64,000 nucleotides of DNA from Glossina fuscipes (GCF_014805625.2 NW_023998456.1:1408204-1472203), one strand, 5' to 3'; positions 13,481-27,042 are shown, counted from the stretch's first letter. Numbers and translations are program-made. Notes: generated by a model from the letters alone, not told the origin.

Positions 13481-13780
13481 CGGACAGACAGATGTGCTTA
13501 AATGCGTCCGGAATTCGGTGGTGGACAAAAATGTAAATATTTAATGGGGTTTTTCAAGTTTGACTCTGGGCGTTATAAAGGTATTGAAAAAAAAATTAAA
13601 TTTTGATGCACTATTATATTGGGTAGGCGTGGTAAATTTTCTTCAGTTGCTACAGCGTCGCTCATATAATTTGCATTCAAATTTGTGGTTTATGAGTAAG
13701 GAGCAAAAAACCAATATTTTATCTCTTTTGAAAAACCGAGGGGTTCGCAGTTCACTTGCAATGCTTCCGCTTCATTTTGG
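13481..13780 (+). repeat. Copy of tandem/dispersed repeat shared with scribbler intron 3
   Basis: It shares an ordered series of blocks with 21905-22210: a GGACAGACAG stretch, then TGGGGTTTTT, then CTGGGCGTTATAAA, then CACTAT.ATA..GGTAGGCGT, then TTTATGAGTAA.GAG. The collinearity over about 300 bp shows common descent. No coding capacity is seen. Confidence 0.5.
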
Positions 13781-13904
13781 ACCCACGAGAATGTTTACGA
13801 CAGATATGCATAACACAGAACATAAATCCATGTACACACTTTATGGAGTCTTTGAATTTTCCTTCTTGGTGCTGCGAATGTTTTGACGTGATGAATATGC
13901 GTCA

Positions 13905-13960
13905 TTCATCCGCCTATCATTCATCATATCATCATTCATCATATACGATTCATCCGTCGG
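13905..13960 (+). repeat. Short TCATTCATCA tandem repeat
   Basis: Imperfect tandem copies of a roughly 10-bp unit (CATTCATC / ATCATATC). Confidence 0.5.
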
Positions 13961-14264
13961 TGGTGGGTATGAAAACAACAACACCAGAGCCATTGTCGCG
14001 GTGCATTTTTAATTTATGGAGCTCTACGGCATGCAGTGCCACGGCTGCAAGTATAAAACAAAACTCGCCGAGTCTACAGGCCCAATGTCAGAGAGCATTT
14101 TAGAACCGTTCCATTTTTGACGAAAAAAAGGAGGGAGGATTTTATTAATAAATGAAGTTTAAATTTAAACTAACTTACCACACTTGCTCCAATTCTAATA
14201 TTTACTGCTCTGAATAAGAAGCCAAGAACGACCTGCACGCTGTAACGTTTCGCAACTGAGTGTT

Positions 14265-14385
14265 CACAGGAAATTCCAATGAGAAGTAAAATTTTAAACC
14301 AATCCCGCAATAGATCCATCGTTGCATGGGCCTTATGGCGGATCGTATCCTGTTCAAAATGAACGCCGTTCATAGTCACAGCACA
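14265..14385 (-). pseudogene. mariner-like transposase fragment
   Basis: The minus-strand frame reads VHFEQDTIRHKAHATMDLLRDWF. This aligns with the mariner motif around the second catalytic Asp, WFQQDGATCHTAxxTIDLLxxxF. Only about 40 codons are recognisable. It appears to belong to the same family as the relic in scribbler intron 7 (25440-26080). Confidence 0.45.
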
Positions 14386-15139
14386 CTTTCAAGCCAACAA
14401 AGCCGAGGTTCGAAAAAGTATAGTTACATGAACGGGCCAAAAACTGCAATAAATTGTCGGTCGTTGTAGACGGAAAGGTTGTTCGTTTCTTGTTCTTGTT
14501 TCTTCATTTTCCGGAGTCCCGAATACGACAGCTAGTTACAAACTTGAATTGACGAAAATTTCTGTAATCAGTAAAAATTATTACGTTTACAGTAATCATG
14601 ATCTGATTCACGCATTTCGAGGATCCAACTAGCGAATGTATCTTAAAGCATTGTTCAAATGGTTCTCAACATTAAAACGCATTGATGTTATTAAAGATGG
14701 ATGGGAAGATTTTCATTTTGTCAAAATCTATGCAACGCACATGAGAAGGAAACTTCAGAGAAGCTGTAAAGTGCGTTTAGGCTTGATCAAAATCTGAATC
14801 GATATAAGTATCTCCGCCCGTCTTATGGTCGCAACAGTACAAATATAAGCTTTAAGTTTGGCAGAAACGTTGTAAGTTCATGCGTGCAACTGTGCATCCA
14901 AAACGAGCCTGATAGTTCGAGTGACACATCCGCGGTGCAACTTGGGCTGTACCTAAATCTGTTTTTAAAAGCAAATTCATTCAGTACTCATAACCTAGAG
15001 CAGATGTAATGATAAAAACTTGAATGAACCCCCATTGCATGGAACACATCGGCCTCGTGCACTCAGTATTGCATGGTATCGAAATTTAATTTTTTCAAAT
15101 TTTTCCAAAATACGAAAGACACTGTCAAAGCTCTATATA

Positions 15140-15700
15140 CTATTTATATGTTGAGACTTGTCAGATGCAATTTGATGTTTTCATCGGAATGTACAACAAG
15201 TTTGATCATAACTCTCTTCAGACTACCTTTCGTTCGCGAATCGCACAATGTCCATAGTATTAGTTGTGTTTCGAATGCCATCCTTCTAATATGAGACAAG
15301 TTTAGGCAGTCTGTATATGGTTTGTTGGAAGAATTAGTCCACAATTGCAGATTAGAGAAAAAGACTTTTCAAGGAGCCACTGGTGCGTTGCAATTGCATG
15401 GCAAAAGCAAAATTTCGCAATTACTTTGGCTTTTATTTTGTCAATATTTGTTGGATATAATGGAGGAACTAAGTAAGAGTTAACGGGGGAGTAGTGCAGC
15501 GCTGGTAACAGCATTGTAGATTTGCTTCCACAAGTTTCTCTTTAACTTTCCATCCAATGTAACTTTGAGCTGTTCCGCGATATCGTCTCTAATTAGGCAT
15601 GGAGAAGCAGCAGTCTTCACCGCTCGATCAACTTGCCCATTTCCCAATAAATCGATATGACTAGATACCCAAAGTATTTCAATCTTATTACCGCACATTA
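15140..15700 (-). pseudogene. LINE RNase H and carboxyl-terminal fragment
   Basis: Minus strand. 15480-15698 reads IEILWVSSHIDLLGNGQVD, the end of a retrotransposon RNase H domain (xxWVPxHxGxxGNExAD). Downstream, 15144-15514 reads THQWLLEKS and CNCGLILPTNHIQTACLN. This matches the usual LINE tail with CxxCG, TxxHIxxxC and R-rich sequence. Frame breaks separate the two parts, and no reverse transcriptase domain is left nearby. It is a 5'-truncated, dead non-LTR element. Confidence 0.6.
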
Positions 15701-17130
15701 TAATAGTATTTCTTATTTGTTAGTGGTTTCCCAGTTCCAAGTCAAAGGTTTCCAGATACTTTTTAACACATTATTTTTAAATTATTAATGACCATAACAG
15801 TTTTGAGCTTGTTTTTTCTTTCTCAGCGAGATTCATCATCCCCCCCCCCCTCTCCCCCACCCCTTCCCCTCGCAAAATTATGCTCCAAAGGAGACCGTGA
15901 GTAGAACAAGGGCATAACATCAGCTCGTCCGGGAAGAAAGTTTCGATCGTCCGTTTGTCTCCATAAATGCTTCTGCTTTTGCGTATATTTAGTAAGTGCA
16001 ATCGTCTGAGCCGTGTTTGATGAAGAAAAAGTGAAACCATCCCACTAGTGCCGAACTAGCTACCTATACACCTATAGGTGCTTTTACATGATTAAGCAGA
16101 ACTGAAGCAGCTACCACGACACGGCTAGGTGAAAAATTGTCAAACTTAGAGCAGTGTAAGAGATACGAACCTTCACTTTCCAGTTGGGCTTTGTCTTTAT
16201 CCATTTAATGCCTATTTTCTATTTCATTTTATTTACTTACACAAGAAACTCAACTAAGACAAATTGACAGTCGCATTCAATTGACTCTTAGAAGTAAATC
16301 TTATATTATTTATTATTAAAAACCAATAGATAGTATACAAGAGGAGTAAATAAGAAGGAGAAAAGAAAAGAAAAACGCATGTACACAACTAGCACAGAGG
16401 CACACCCACAACCAGCCAATGTTGCAAATTGCAAGCGAACCCTTAAGCCATCGCAAACATGCAAAAAGCTTGGCAACCGATACAGTAAACAACGCCAATT
16501 GATTTTCGAATCATAATGAGATATTAAGACTAAACGTTGGTTAAAATACGGCATAGGCAAAGCGCGCGTACTAAGCAAAGTTGTTTCGAGAGACTTTAAA
16601 GAATCTGATACTGAGATTAAGTGATAGACACGATTTAGGTTTCTGCAAACAACTCGAAACGAGTTAAACAGCTCATAATTACATTTACATTGACTTGGCT
16701 TAACGAACTTGAAGTGCCTAGAGAAGCGGTTAGGGACATTGAAGCTTATCTCACCAAGTAATGTGAATGAGCCGATAGTCTTAATTAGTTAATTAACTTA
16801 ATTACGAAGAAGACACCAAGAATAAGTCTACATTTCTCAAGTGACGGTAAGGATAACGGATGCAACCTATTTTCATAACGAGGCAAAGGGACAAGCGGGT
16901 CCCAACCCAAGTTTCTAAGGGCAAACAGCAAGAACTACTTTTGAACTGATTCAATCAGATTTACATAAAAAAAAAGGGGCGAGACTCAAGTATTGGTCTA
17001 ATTAAGCACATGTGCAGCTTTTCTTTCAGCTCTTTGGATTACCTCTGAATGACATCAAGCGCGGACGTACCTTTGCTCACAGACAGCTCAATGTGCAAGT
17101 TAAAACTCGATTCCTGAAAAAGAGTAATTT
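15700..17130. other. Intergenic, no gene recognised
   Basis: Contains a C-rich low-complexity stretch (15840-15870). Open frames here lack motifs. Confidence 0.5.
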
Positions 17131-17134
17131 GGGA

Positions 17135-17215
17135 TGTTCCATCCCTCTGGCCGAGTAGTAACTCAACGGTCATGGGTTCGAATCTCAAGTACGGTGGGGT
17201 TTTCAATAAAATCGA
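17135..17215 (+). repeat. tRNA-like SINE head (A and B boxes)
   Basis: An A-box-like TGGCCGAGTAGT matches TRGCNNAGYNGG at 11 of 12 positions. It is followed about 30 bp later by a B box, GGTTCGAATCTC. The segment does not fold as a complete tRNA, because acceptor-stem halves do not pair. The conserved trailer AAGTACGGT is shared with 6005-6035. It is best read as a Pol III-type SINE head. Confidence 0.45.
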
Positions 17216-18368
17216 TAGCCTTAAATGCTCGCGCTGTAAGAGTGTAGTCTTAGGACTTGTAAATTAATAATAATAGTAATAATGGGCGTGGCCTCTTCCT
17301 ACTTACCTACGTAACATATATCTGCATCACTCTATTAATTTGTTGAAAAAGATCCGCATAAGAAAGGATACGATTTTCTTGGATTTAGAGGCCTAGTGTA
17401 TCCAAATAAGGAAATTGTGAACATTGCAGCAAATAGGACAAGTATTGGGCTTTATAGAAAAACGTCTTGGACGTTTGATGTTTGAACCTTGAACTTTTCC
17501 CCTTGAAATTTCATACATGATGGGGTAAATTAAAAATATCGGCGAATTTGACAATAAACAGTTATTGCAATAACGTATTCAAAATTGAATAAATTATTTT
17601 TTGACAAACTTTTAAGATTAAAATATTTTTCCGATTAATAAAATCGTCAATGACACAATGGACGCAGGGCAGAAAATAAAAAATTGAAAAAGAATGAAAT
17701 TTCAACATTTTTTTATTTGTTTTGAAAATTGGAAACTAAAAAAAGCACTTCCGATAAAAAAGTTGACGCGTTGAATATATTGAGAAATTGAAAAAAGAAT
17801 GAAAATAAATGAAAAGTTTACACTTAATATCCTTGATATGAATTTTATAATCACTTTTTACATATTTCTCTACTTTTAGGAATTAACCGGACGACGTAAT
17901 GTTATTACAACTTTAAAAAAAAAAAAAAAAAAAAAATTAATGATTAATACGAAAAAGGGGAAAAACGAGAATAATTCCTGCATACGAGAGAAGCAAAAAG
18001 AATGGTATATATAATACAAATTATAATTAATGAAACAAGAAACCACCAGCAGTTGAGGCCGATCTAGATCTTCTAGATCTTGAGAACAGTTCGGAATATC
18101 TCAAGCGAGCGTTAATATTTTCTGTACGTGTGTTAAGTTTTAATAAATTGTAATTTCCTTTAGTAATGCTCTCATCATCATATCCTTTTGAACTAAGCAT
18201 TTTCTTTTTTTTTTTTTTTTTTTGCACATCAATGATAAGTTCGCATAATACACTTGTTCGTGAAAAAGCTTGGCTTGAGATACACGCGCCTCCAACTAAT
18301 TGGTGCATTATTTTTTGTAATATGTTGTATTTCTTTTCTTATTTTTTGGAAGAGTAACTTTTAAAAAC
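17216..18368 (+). promoter_or_regulatory. Upstream and 5' UTR region of scribbler
   Basis: AT-rich, with a run of about 22 A (17915-17936) and a T run (about 18205-18224). No TATA box or clear initiator was found. The 5' UTR of fly scribbler may include further exons upstream. The start codon at 18369 follows AAAAAC, a weak but acceptable insect start context. Confidence 0.3.
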
Positions 18369-21300
18369 ATGTCATCGCAAACAAGTGGCGGCAATAATAA
18401 TAATGCTAGTGGTGTGGTAAGTGGAGGAGGGGTTAATAATGCCCCACCCGGACAAAGTGGTTCCGGCAGCGCTAACAGTGTTAAGTCTAATTCGAAAATG
18501 TCTATTGATCATCAGGCCACACTTGATAAAGGGTTAAAAATGAAAATAAAGCGAACTAAGACCGGAACGAAAACATCGGAAGCAAAACATGAAATTGTAA
18601 AGGCTACAGAACAGCAAAACGGTATACTCGCAGCAAATAGCGGATGTAACGCGAACCTTGATGAAAATACTGGCGGTAATTCTTCGAATACATCCAACTG
18701 CGGCCCGAACTCATCGTCTAATAATAGCGGCACCAATTTACAGGCCGGAATTAGTTCAAATTCGAATGGCAATAAAAAACATGTTGGAAGTAATAACAGT
18801 AACCAAAGTAATAACCACAATTCAAGCAATAACACTAGTATGATGTCTTCGACTGGCGGCGCTAATATATCAAATAGTTCACAAGGCACGCCGCAGGGTA
18901 CGAAGAGGGGCAGCTCAGGTCATCGCAGAGATAAAACTAAAGAGAAAAATGCACATTCCAATCGTGTAAATGTTGACAAGTCTACCTCACAAACGAATGA
19001 AAAGGAAACGGGAGAAAAATTGACATGTCAATGTAATGGAGATATTATTGGAGCCAATACCACAGTTCCATGTTCGAATAACTTATGCATTCGCCGTAAC
19101 GAGAGCAATAAACTTCCCGAGCGAATGACAAACTCTAACTCTAATACAATTTCCAATGCATCAGTTCCATCTGGGGTTTTTACACCCACAGTGGATAATT
19201 TAAACGCTTCAGGGACATCTGCATCGGCTGCTAACATATTAACTGCCACAACCACTGTCAATTCGGCAACGATAGCCCAGGTGTCATCGAATAGTGGTGG
19301 CGGCACTAACGCGCCAGGACCGCCGAACAAAGATAATTCCTCGACTGCTAATGGAAACATGAAAGTTTCTCCACATATTGCTGCACAATTAGCTGCTGCT
19401 GCAGTTTCAAATACATTTAGCTCTAATACATCCAATAGTGGCGGAACAAATATCTCAAACACAAATTCTATTTCTTCAGATTTAAAAACCTCATCGTCAT
19501 CACTAGCTTCGGGGACCGGTAATTCAATGCAGGTGGCTAAGCATATGGCACCTGGCATCATATCTGCCACTATGCATCATACTATTTCAGTGCCCGTTAC
19601 GTCTCACTCATCCACTATACAACATGGAACGACTCCTAGTGGCAGTCCACCAAAATTAAATTGCGGAAATTCTGCAACAAATCTGAATGCCGATGAGACC
19701 TCTCGCTCTCCACCAGCTAAACGAACAAAGCATTCGTCAGCTGGCGATATGAATGCAGTTAAAGAGATGGTTGACATTTGCGTTGGCACTTCTGTCGGCA
19801 CCATTACAGAGCCGGACTGCTTAGGTCCTTGTGAACCTGGCACTTCAGTTACATTAGAGGGCATTGTTTGGCATGAAACTGAAGGTGGAGTTTTGGTGGT
19901 CAATGTGACCTGGCGCGGTAAAACATATGTTGGTACGTTATTGGATTGTACCCGTCATGATTGGGCTCCTCCAAGGTGAGTATGACAATAATATGCTGCA
20001 TAATTTTATTTTCATTGTTGTTCGCTGTAAGAAAGAAAAGAATATCCAGTGAAGTCATTTTCTTAGTCGCTTCAGAAATCATGTTTATTTATGTTATTAC
20101 TATGAGATAAACTTGTGCATATTTTTCAAAGAACTCGCGAAAGTAGACGACAATTCCCATTCGATGAAGCGAAGTGTAGTAAATAAAAGTGGAAATTTTA
20201 ATTAAAATATCGGGATTTCCTGAATTCGCTTGCTCGTTTACATTACAGTTACTAATTTTGGCAAAAAAATTTCTAAAATTTTCAGATTCTGTGATTCACC
20301 AACCGAGGAATTAGATTCTCGTACGCCGAAGGGTCGAGGAAAACGTGGTCGTAGTGCAGCAATTACGCCCGATTTAAGCAATTTCACTGAAACCCGCAGT
20401 TCTGTAAGTCTTGTGTATATAAAGAACAAAAACGTGTGAACGATTTTGCAAAATTTTTAAATCAATCGTAATTTCTTCTTTTAATACAGATTTATTTTTC
20501 TCATGCACAGGTCCATTCCAAACTTCGGAATGGGTCTACAAAGGGAGGTCGTGCAGCCGCACGTACCTCAACTACTACGTCTTCAGGTAGCAATTCTATT
20601 GTAAATACATCAAATAATACCGGTTCAATGCCGCCTGGCAACGGCAACGGGGGTACAACTCCCAGTACATCACCTACCGCATTTCTTCCACCTCGCCCTG
20701 AAAAGCGTAAATCAAAGGACGAGCCACCTTCGCCAGTTAATGGAGAAAATGAGACTTTATCATTGAACATGGTCAATGCAAGCGGTATTCCTATTTCGGC
20801 AAGTGGAGGAGGCTTGGCCACTCAACCACAAAGCTTACTCAATCCCGTAACGGGTCTAAATGTACAAATTAATACAAAAAAATACAAGACTGCGTCACCT
20901 TGCGCTATTTCTCCAGTGCTTCTAGAATGTCCGGAACAGGACTGTAGTAAAAAATATAAGCATGCAAACGGATTGCGTTATCATCAATCACATGCTCATG
21001 GCGGCGTTGCTTCAATGGATGAAGATTCGCTTCAGTTACCCGAAATTGAAGAGCCTCCATCGACACCATCGCCGGGTCCTATTGCGGCACCGCCGCCAGC
21101 AATCACACCGAATTCAACCGACATTCCAGGAACTGTCGCATCATCTAACAACAACCCTAACGTGACTGCGCCACATTCTTCTACTCAAGAATCTAGCACT
21201 GTTACAACATTCGGTAATTCGACAGCCCATTCATCGTCCGAATCAACTGTATGCACATCTCGAAGTATTTCAAATATGCCGCAGACCACGCCAAGTGCCA

Positions 21301-24300
21301 GTCTCCTAGTTACTGCTAGCGCACAAGGTCATGAGCAGATCTCTGGCGTACCTTCCGCTGGGGGCAGTATCACCGCGGGAACATCCAATCAAGCTCTGAC
21401 ACAGCAAAAGCAACAGCTAGTTGAACTGGCGACTGTTACTAGCGTAAGTGCGTCTAACGTAACGTCTCTAGAACAAAATCAACAAACTATGCTACAGCAT
21501 GGACCTCCAGGTAAGGAAAATTTATTACATTTGCCCACATGTATGTATTTTTCCATTAAATAAGACAAAGCACTAGTTTTTTTATGTACACATATATATT
21601 GATAATAAGCTGAACACATAACTAGCTTCATATCTTATCGGCCTAGTCCAAAGATACCCATCACCGTTTGCCCCCAAAAAATGCAAAAGAAGTAAAAAAG
21701 AAAATTCTTATGCTCTATAATATGGAGTAGGCGTAGTTGATTTCTTTTATTTTCAAAATAAAAGTTTTTGTCGAAGAGATATGTGTGGGCGTTTGAGGCG
21801 TGTCATTTGAATAACTTAAGTCAATTCTAAACTTTTGCACAAATTTGTAGACAATACCTTTAGAAGAAGAACTTTTACCTCAAATACTAAAAATGTTGCA
21901 AAAAGACGGATGAACAGACGCGCAGGCGAACATGTTTACGTGTAATCAACATTTGAAATTGGCCAAGAATTTGTACACTTTGTGGGGTTTTTAAAGCTAT
22001 TTGCTGCGCCTTATAAAGTTATTGAAAAAACAATTATATCCTGATACACTATAATAGGCGTTGTCAATTTTTCCAATTTTGACGCACAAATGATACGGCA
22101 TCGTCCATAGAATATGCCTTAAAAAATTTGTACAATACTTACAGTAGTTTATGAATAATGAGTAAAAACTAATTTTTGTTTTCCTTTGAGTTATCCCAAG
22201 TTTACGTGATGCGGTGGAAGCACTTCCACTTCTTTTGGCAAATTTGAAGTCAATAGCTTCATCTTTGCGTACAGGACAATGTTTGCAAAAGACCTTACGC
22301 AGACGGACAAACGGACATGCTTGAATCGATTTAGGATTTGATGCTGATTAAGAATATCTATGCTTTGTGGTGTCTCTAATGCTTCCTTCTGGGCGTTACA
22401 AATATTTTGACAAAATGAGTTCGTCTCTCATCTTTCGATGATATGAGGATAATAATAAGTTTTATACCAGATCTTCGCTAATGTTCTAAAGCTCAAATAT
22501 GGTCGACCAGCAAAGACATGTGAATTATTTTTTATCGATTGACAACCGGCTTAAACTCTAGTTAATCCTTTGCAAATTCGCCCATATACTATTATAGTTT
22601 ATTTATTATCCTTTCAAGAAGCAACAAATTTTTATTTTATATTTCAGCAAAATCCGGTGTCCTTCGCTTTGGACAGCAAAATGAATCAAAATCGAACAAT
22701 GCTAACCTACTGACTGGAAGCTTGCAGTCGATGCCTGTTACTTCGCAACAAACGTCTACATCTTCAGCTCCAAATCCGCCATCTTTGCCAGAGCAAGCCC
22801 CGATACGTCCTATATCAACATCTGTTAGCAATGATTTCAATAGCCAACTGGCGAGCAATACTTCGCAAGCGCCAATGTCGCAGCAAAATATTCCAATGGC
22901 TGGTAAACCCATAACGTCCTTTGGTTTGGTTGGGAAGCAAAAGAAAAATCGCAAGTCACCTTGCCCAGGTGAATATGACGAAGGAGGAGTTAGCGGGAAT
23001 AATATTACATCGCGTGATGACGTTCAAAGTCCTGCCTACAGCGATATTTCTGACGACTCTACGCCGATACAAGACGCAGACGCACTTGAGAAAAATCAAT
23101 CAGCGAAACACATTGACTTGCTGAAGAAGCCGCCGGAAATTGAAATGCCCGGATCCGGAGGGAATATTTCAGCGGGACAGCATTCTTTACCGCCATCTTT
23201 AGGCGGCTACAATATGTATCAATTCTTTCAACAGCAACAATTCATAGTTCAACCGTCTGCAGAACAACAGCAACTAAGCAAACCAACTTTACCTACAGGA
23301 ATAGTTCAGCCTTCAAATCAAATATCAACGCAACAAAGTTCCCAACACTCTCAGTCACAATTATCTAATGCACATAATTTACAACAGCAGCAAACTGCGA
23401 ATCACATGGACTACAGTAATAAAACTAAAGATCCGCCATTAGATTTGATAACGAAGAACACAGCAAATCAACAGCAGCCTCATCAACTCCAGGATTCGAA
23501 TAAATCTCAAGATCTGACCATGCCACCGCAAACCACTACAAATAACTTGAGTAATGCTGGTCCCGTACCAACTTGTGGAAACTTATCGGCTAATTTAAAC
23601 AGTCTGACGTCACTTGGGCCAAGCGCCGTACCGCAACCTACTCCTTCGAAATCAATATCACATTTTTATCCTTTCAAGTAAGTATAACGTAGTGACGTAG
23701 CGGCTACGTTCGCATATTGTTTTGAAGCTACCAATTGAAAAAAAAAGTCTGTAAAACGCTAATTGACAAAACATAACCACTAACTGTACTGTACTCTATG
23801 CGATTTTCAACTCTAGTTATATTCCATCGGGCTATCCATACAGTGTCGACTCTAATTATGGTCCGGTTTCTATAGTCTCCTCGGAGGATTCGTCTAAATT
23901 AGGTGGACATGCAGGTGCTCAGAGCCCTGTCGAGCAAGGATCGCAACAACAAATACCTGCCGCTATGATAAAAGAGGAGCGAACGAAAGAATCACACAGT
24001 CCTCAGGAAACTCTTAAACCTCCACCACACGTAAACGAGATCATAAAATTCTATACAAATTTTTTCATACGCGTTTAATTTTAGATTAATCCAAATAAAA
24101 TGATCAAATCTGAGCCTATAACTAAGCAGGAGCCAAACAAAATGGACTCGTCTCCAAATGTGAATGTAGTAACTTCCCAGCAAGTTCCTCAGCAACCGCT
24201 TGCTCTTCATCCAAAGGATATGCAAACCTATACAAGTATCTACCAACGTCATCCCATTAGTTTAGCTCCTCAACAATTGTCGCGAGAAGAAGAGCTGCGC

Positions 24301-26410
24301 AGGTAAGTAATTTTTAGTTGTATTGCAACTTGAAACGACTATATCTTATATAAAATTATATATATTTCAGATATTATGTGTTCTCGGACCAACAACGTCG
24401 CCAAAACAATGCCATGCAATCGCTAAATGTCAACAACCAACAGCTGGCAAACGTTCAAAGTGTCCATCACAAAGAAGAACCCAATGCTCCTCAACAGCAG
24501 ATTTCCATGCCTCATCCACAACAGCAACTGAAGCTTAAGCAAAATAATTCTAATGTAGGCAACGCATCGGTGAATAAAGTTACGAATCTTAGCAAAGATT
24601 CACCAAAACAAAAGCCAGATGAAGAAATCAAAATCAATAAACAGGAGGGCCAAAAACCCACAATGGAAACACAAGGACCCCCACCGCCACCGACTTCGCA
24701 ATATTTCTTGCATCCTTCTTACATCGCTCCCACACCGTTCGGTTTCGATCCCAATCATCCCATGTATCGAAACGTTTTAATGTCGGCAGCTCCATACAAT
24801 ACCCAGCCGTACCATTTACCAATACCACGTTACCACGCACCGGAAGATTTATCGCGTAATACAACAACAAAGGCGCTTGATGCTCTACACCACGCAGCCA
24901 GTTTTTATACGACTCACAAAATTCATGAGCTCAGCGAAAGAGCTTTGAAATCTCCCAATAGCGGGGGGAATAATAGTAATAATAACAATCCTGGAGCTAT
25001 AAAAGTTAGTGTTTCTAGTCCAAATATCGGGCCTCCGCAACAAAATAATTCTGGTTCCAATATAGTTCCGCACCATTCCAATACAAATCAATCAAACAAT
25101 TCAGGACTTTTAAATATGCCAACACATAATGCCCATGGAGGGCCACCAAATAAACAACAAGATGTTCTTGGACACAAACAACACGGTCCTAGTGGACCAA
25201 TTGGTCCTGGTGCACAGCTAAATGAAACGCAAAAACAGCAATCAGCAAATTCCTCAAATGTGCCAGGAAATGGTCCTGGAAGTGGGAATAATCCAGCTGG
25301 CGCTAATGCATCCGATTCACGTAGTCCTCCGCCACAAAGACATGTACACACACATCATCACACACATGTTGGGTTAGGTTATCCAATGTATCCTGCCCCC
25401 TATGGAGGTGAGTAGGACTGATAATATTAGTTTATTTATAATATAGGGTCTTTCATTAAGGGCGCCCCTAAGCGAACTTCGTTTTCGACGCTTTCAACGG
25501 CAGTGTGGCATGTTGCGTCGTCTTATTAAAATTACAAATCGGAGACGTGCAATTTGCCGCAAAAATAACCCGGCCAGCATGGTGCGGTAGCGGCCAAGAC
25601 TGTTCTGAGCTAGTTTCATTCGTTAAAGAAAAAGAAGGACCATTGAGCTCGCCAGTCAGCCAACAGTCAATGTTATTAGCATAATTGCATGTCGTATATG
25701 TGGTTATCGGCTTGATCACTTTGTTGACACTTAAGCCAAAAGTGGGCCTTGTTAGCGAGGTCAAGCGATAATAATCGTCATACCATTTTATATTATGGTT
25801 CTCACCCATGCATTGAAACCAATACGATCTTATACATACGCCGGTTCATGTCTTTGGACGAAATACAACACAAATTGTTCGCGGTAACGACGAAATCCTG
25901 GGAATGGCGAGTAATTGATAATTGATTCGGGTCATCTCAGCAGCGTTCCCGATTAAAATCGCAATATTATTGTCACTCTTGGTACTTCTGTGACTTAGAA
26001 GAAGGCAGAAGGAAGATTAAGAACATTATTTCTTCGCTTGTCAGACGATTGTAACGCTCGTAAAGTTGTCGTGACTGAACGCGAATTTTAATAATTGAAA
26101 AATTTTGGATAATTTTCGAAAATTGTTGGAGCGCGTACTCTGCTGTGATCAAATGGCAACTTTAAACAAGTTATATATAAAGCATCAAGAACGAAACTAG
26201 AAGTAAAAAATTTCAGAACATAATCTCAAAAGAAGCCAACGAAAGTGGGGCGCCGCTAGAAGAAGTTCGAGCAACAGTTTAATGCCAATATTGTTAATTA
26301 ATACCTAATAAACTATAAATTTAATATCTTTTCCAGCTGCCGTTCTAGCCAGCCAACAAGCGGCTGCTGTCGCTGTGATAAATCCTTTTCCACCTGCACC
26401 GACTAAATAG
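18369..26410 (+). CDS. sbb: Scribbler/brakeless, ZNF608/ZNF609-family nuclear co-regulator
   Basis: Eight coding exons join into 1765 codons: 18369-19975, 20286-20403, 20511-21510, 22648-23677, 23817-24030, 24085-24302, 24371-25407 and 26337-26410. All introns are GT-AG and the frame closes at TAG. The protein starts [12 protein letters not shown] like the Drosophila form. Residues 1-480 are Ser/Asn-rich. Residues about 490-540 carry the hallmark ZNF608/609 block ([36 protein letters not shown]) spanning exons 1 and 2. One C2H2 finger lies at about 712-737 (CPEQDC, then [11 protein letters not shown]). [10 protein letters not shown] lies near 1040, and a Gln/Pro/His-rich tail follows. In Drosophila this nuclear protein acts as a transcriptional co-repressor in photoreceptor targeting, wing growth and larval behaviour. 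Fossil repeats sit in introns 3 and 7. Confidence in the family is very high; small errors in exon ends are possible. Confidence 0.93.
21716..22440 (+). repeat. Two tandem units of a dispersed repeat in sbb intron 3
   Basis: Two units of roughly 385-395 bp lie head to tail. Each has a GGAGTAGGCGT or ATAGGCGT block, then GCAAAA.GAC, then a GACGGA..GA/CAGACG stretch, then TTTGTGG..T, then GGCGTTACAAA or GCCTTATAAA. A third relative is at 13481-13780. From memory the order resembles a repeat common in flies. It has no coding capacity and sits inside a spliced intron. Confidence 0.5.
25440..26080 (-). pseudogene. mariner-like transposase fossil in sbb intron 7
   Basis: Read on the minus strand, broken frames give [29 protein letters not shown], and near 25490-25515 DDATCHTA. 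These are in the correct order for the insect mariner-like family with SxxxRRILxxDxxxxxYKIQLxQ, AHFWLNG and QQDGATCHTA. Stops and frameshifts are frequent. The left edge, GGGTCTTTCATTAAG (25446), may be a terminal sequence, but no matching partner was found. Being antisense to the host gene, it is unlikely to add exons to it. Confidence 0.6.
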
Positions 26411-27042
26411 AAAAAGTCGTAAATAGTGAATAGTATTCGCTAAAGGAATTGCAACTTGTTTACTACTTGAAGAATCTTGCATCGTTTAACTACACAATCA
26501 ACATAATTAGATGACATTTTTATATAAGGACGGTATTAGAAAAAGAAAATGAAATGAATTACAAACTATAATAATAATAATAATAATAATAACGCATATG
26601 CATACATACGTCGTCGACTTTACATATATACATAAAGGCTTATATTGCGAATAGTCAGTAGAACTTTTTTTTTTTTTTTTAATAATTTTAGGTGATTACC
26701 GATTTTAAGTTCATAGGTTTGTTGTCTATTGTTAGCGATTAAATTCTTAATAAATTAAACTTTAATATATATAAAGAGAAAAAAAAAAAAAAACAAATAA
26801 ATAAAATAAATAAATAGATAAAAAGAGAAACAAGGAATACTGCATGGAAAATGTAATTGGTAGGAAAATTATTCAGTCGTTTTTTTTTTTTTTTTATGTG
26901 CTTAAAGGTATTTTCGTCGAGAGATGATGTTTCTTTAAGATTCAGCTGTCCTCCTAATGAAATATATATTGTATAATTATTAATATATACTGTAGGTCAT
27001 TATAATTTATTTATACACACATATACACACACCTATATACAT

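Noticed and set aside
18512..19903. Long minus-strand frames (99-180 codons) opposite scribbler exon 1
   Set aside because: They are mirror images of the Ser/Asn-rich coding exon and have no domain; the plus frame is conserved.
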